13,314 nucleotides of DNA from a bacterium (GTDB lineage Bacteria > SZUA-182 > SZUA-191 > JAJRXT01). Each line of letters begins with the position of its first letter. The first letter of the stretch is position 1. Below the pieces are notes generated by a model that saw nothing but the letters and a program-made list of their open reading frames with translations, was not told the origin of the DNA and searched no databases. The position numbers and the translations under genes were made by a program. Below, one piece after another: positions 13,190 to 13,314 of the stretch. The stretch spans positions 1-13,314 of the forward strand of contig JAJRUU010000192.1 in assembly GCA_024277605.1 (NCBI GenBank), read 5' to 3'.

Positions 13190-13314
13190 AACTGTCCGGA
13201 GTTGTAACACGTGAATTGTCCGGTTTATGGTTCTCCTTAAGAGGAGGAGCCATGAGACGAACAGAGTTGCTACAGGAGGTCAGGAAGATGCGTTTTGAGG
13301 AGATTTACGGGATA
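13190..13314 (+). mobile_element. Left end of an ISNCY-like insertion sequence, cut by the window edge
   Basis: Upstream of the transposase start are two direct repeats, AACTGTCCGG (13190-13199) and AATTGTCCGG (13214-13223), spaced 24 bases start to start. These look like transposase-binding sites in the terminal region. The exact tip of the element is not clear because the other end is outside the window, so the boundary is approximate. The stretch between the XRE gene and 13190 holds a small hairpin (ACTTC/GAAGT at 13143-13154) and no gene. Confidence 0.6.
13252..13314 (+). CDS. Transposase N-terminus, ISNCY-like, incomplete
   Basis: The first 21 codons are visible and read MRRTELLQEVRKMRFEEIYG plus one isoleucine. 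This opening, an MRRTELLQE helix followed by KMRFEE, is typical of the ISNCY-family transposases that continue with an RLTQEEAA-type helix-turn-helix and a DDE integrase core. The strong GAGGAGGAG site just before the ATG supports the start. The rest, including the catalytic residues, lies beyond the window, so completeness cannot be judged. Confidence 0.7.
   Translation, partial: MRRTELLQEVRKMRFEEIYGI

Overview
The window looks like bacterial chromosome, about 45% GC by eye, from a Gram-negative lineage. The evidence for that is a lipoprotein signal, a short PssA, and an FlhG/MinD-like ATPase beside a sugar nucleotidyltransferase. The compact pssA-leuA...leuC-leuD-leuB-M50-trpS order recalls Deltaproteobacteria and several uncultured candidate phyla. 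I cannot name the organism from sequence alone.

Layout. Positions 1-98 hold the possible tail of a transposase. A good sigma70-type promoter (163-191) then drives two plus-strand genes: an FlhG/MinD-like ATPase (290-1210) and a mannose-1-phosphate guanylyltransferase (1164-2294). These converge on a long minus-strand gene train. The junction is a 142-bp palindromic element with perfect 30-bp terminal inverted repeats, and its two ends supply the stop codons of both flanking genes.

From right to left, the minus-strand train runs pssA, leuA, hicB, hicA, an antitoxin remnant, leuC, MNT nucleotidyltransferase, HEPN protein, leuD, leuB, M50 protease, trpS. It encodes the committed leucine pathway: LeuA makes 2-isopropylmalate, LeuCD isomerises it, and LeuB oxidises and decarboxylates it. 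Two complete toxin-antitoxin-type modules (HicBA and MNT-HEPN) and a 29-codon remnant of a CopG/BrnA-type antitoxin sit in the gaps between leu genes, all co-directional. leuB carries an in-frame TAG in the conserved Gly-Ser-Ala-Pro loop, so as written it is a broken gene, while everything around it is intact.

Further right (10943-12541) is a small minus-strand set of envelope genes: a membrane-anchored coiled-coil protein, a PEGA-domain lipoprotein, and a secreted protein with two tandem domains resembling prokaryotic YEATS (pYEATS) domains. An XRE-type regulator (12643-13056) follows. The window ends inside the first codons of an ISNCY-like transposase, with a pair of terminal direct repeats upstream of it.

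The points most worth a second look are the toxin-antitoxin genes lodged in the leucine operon, the amber codon in leuB, the element that provides stop codons to two convergent genes, and the uncharacterised pYEATS-like/PEGA/coiled-coil envelope set.
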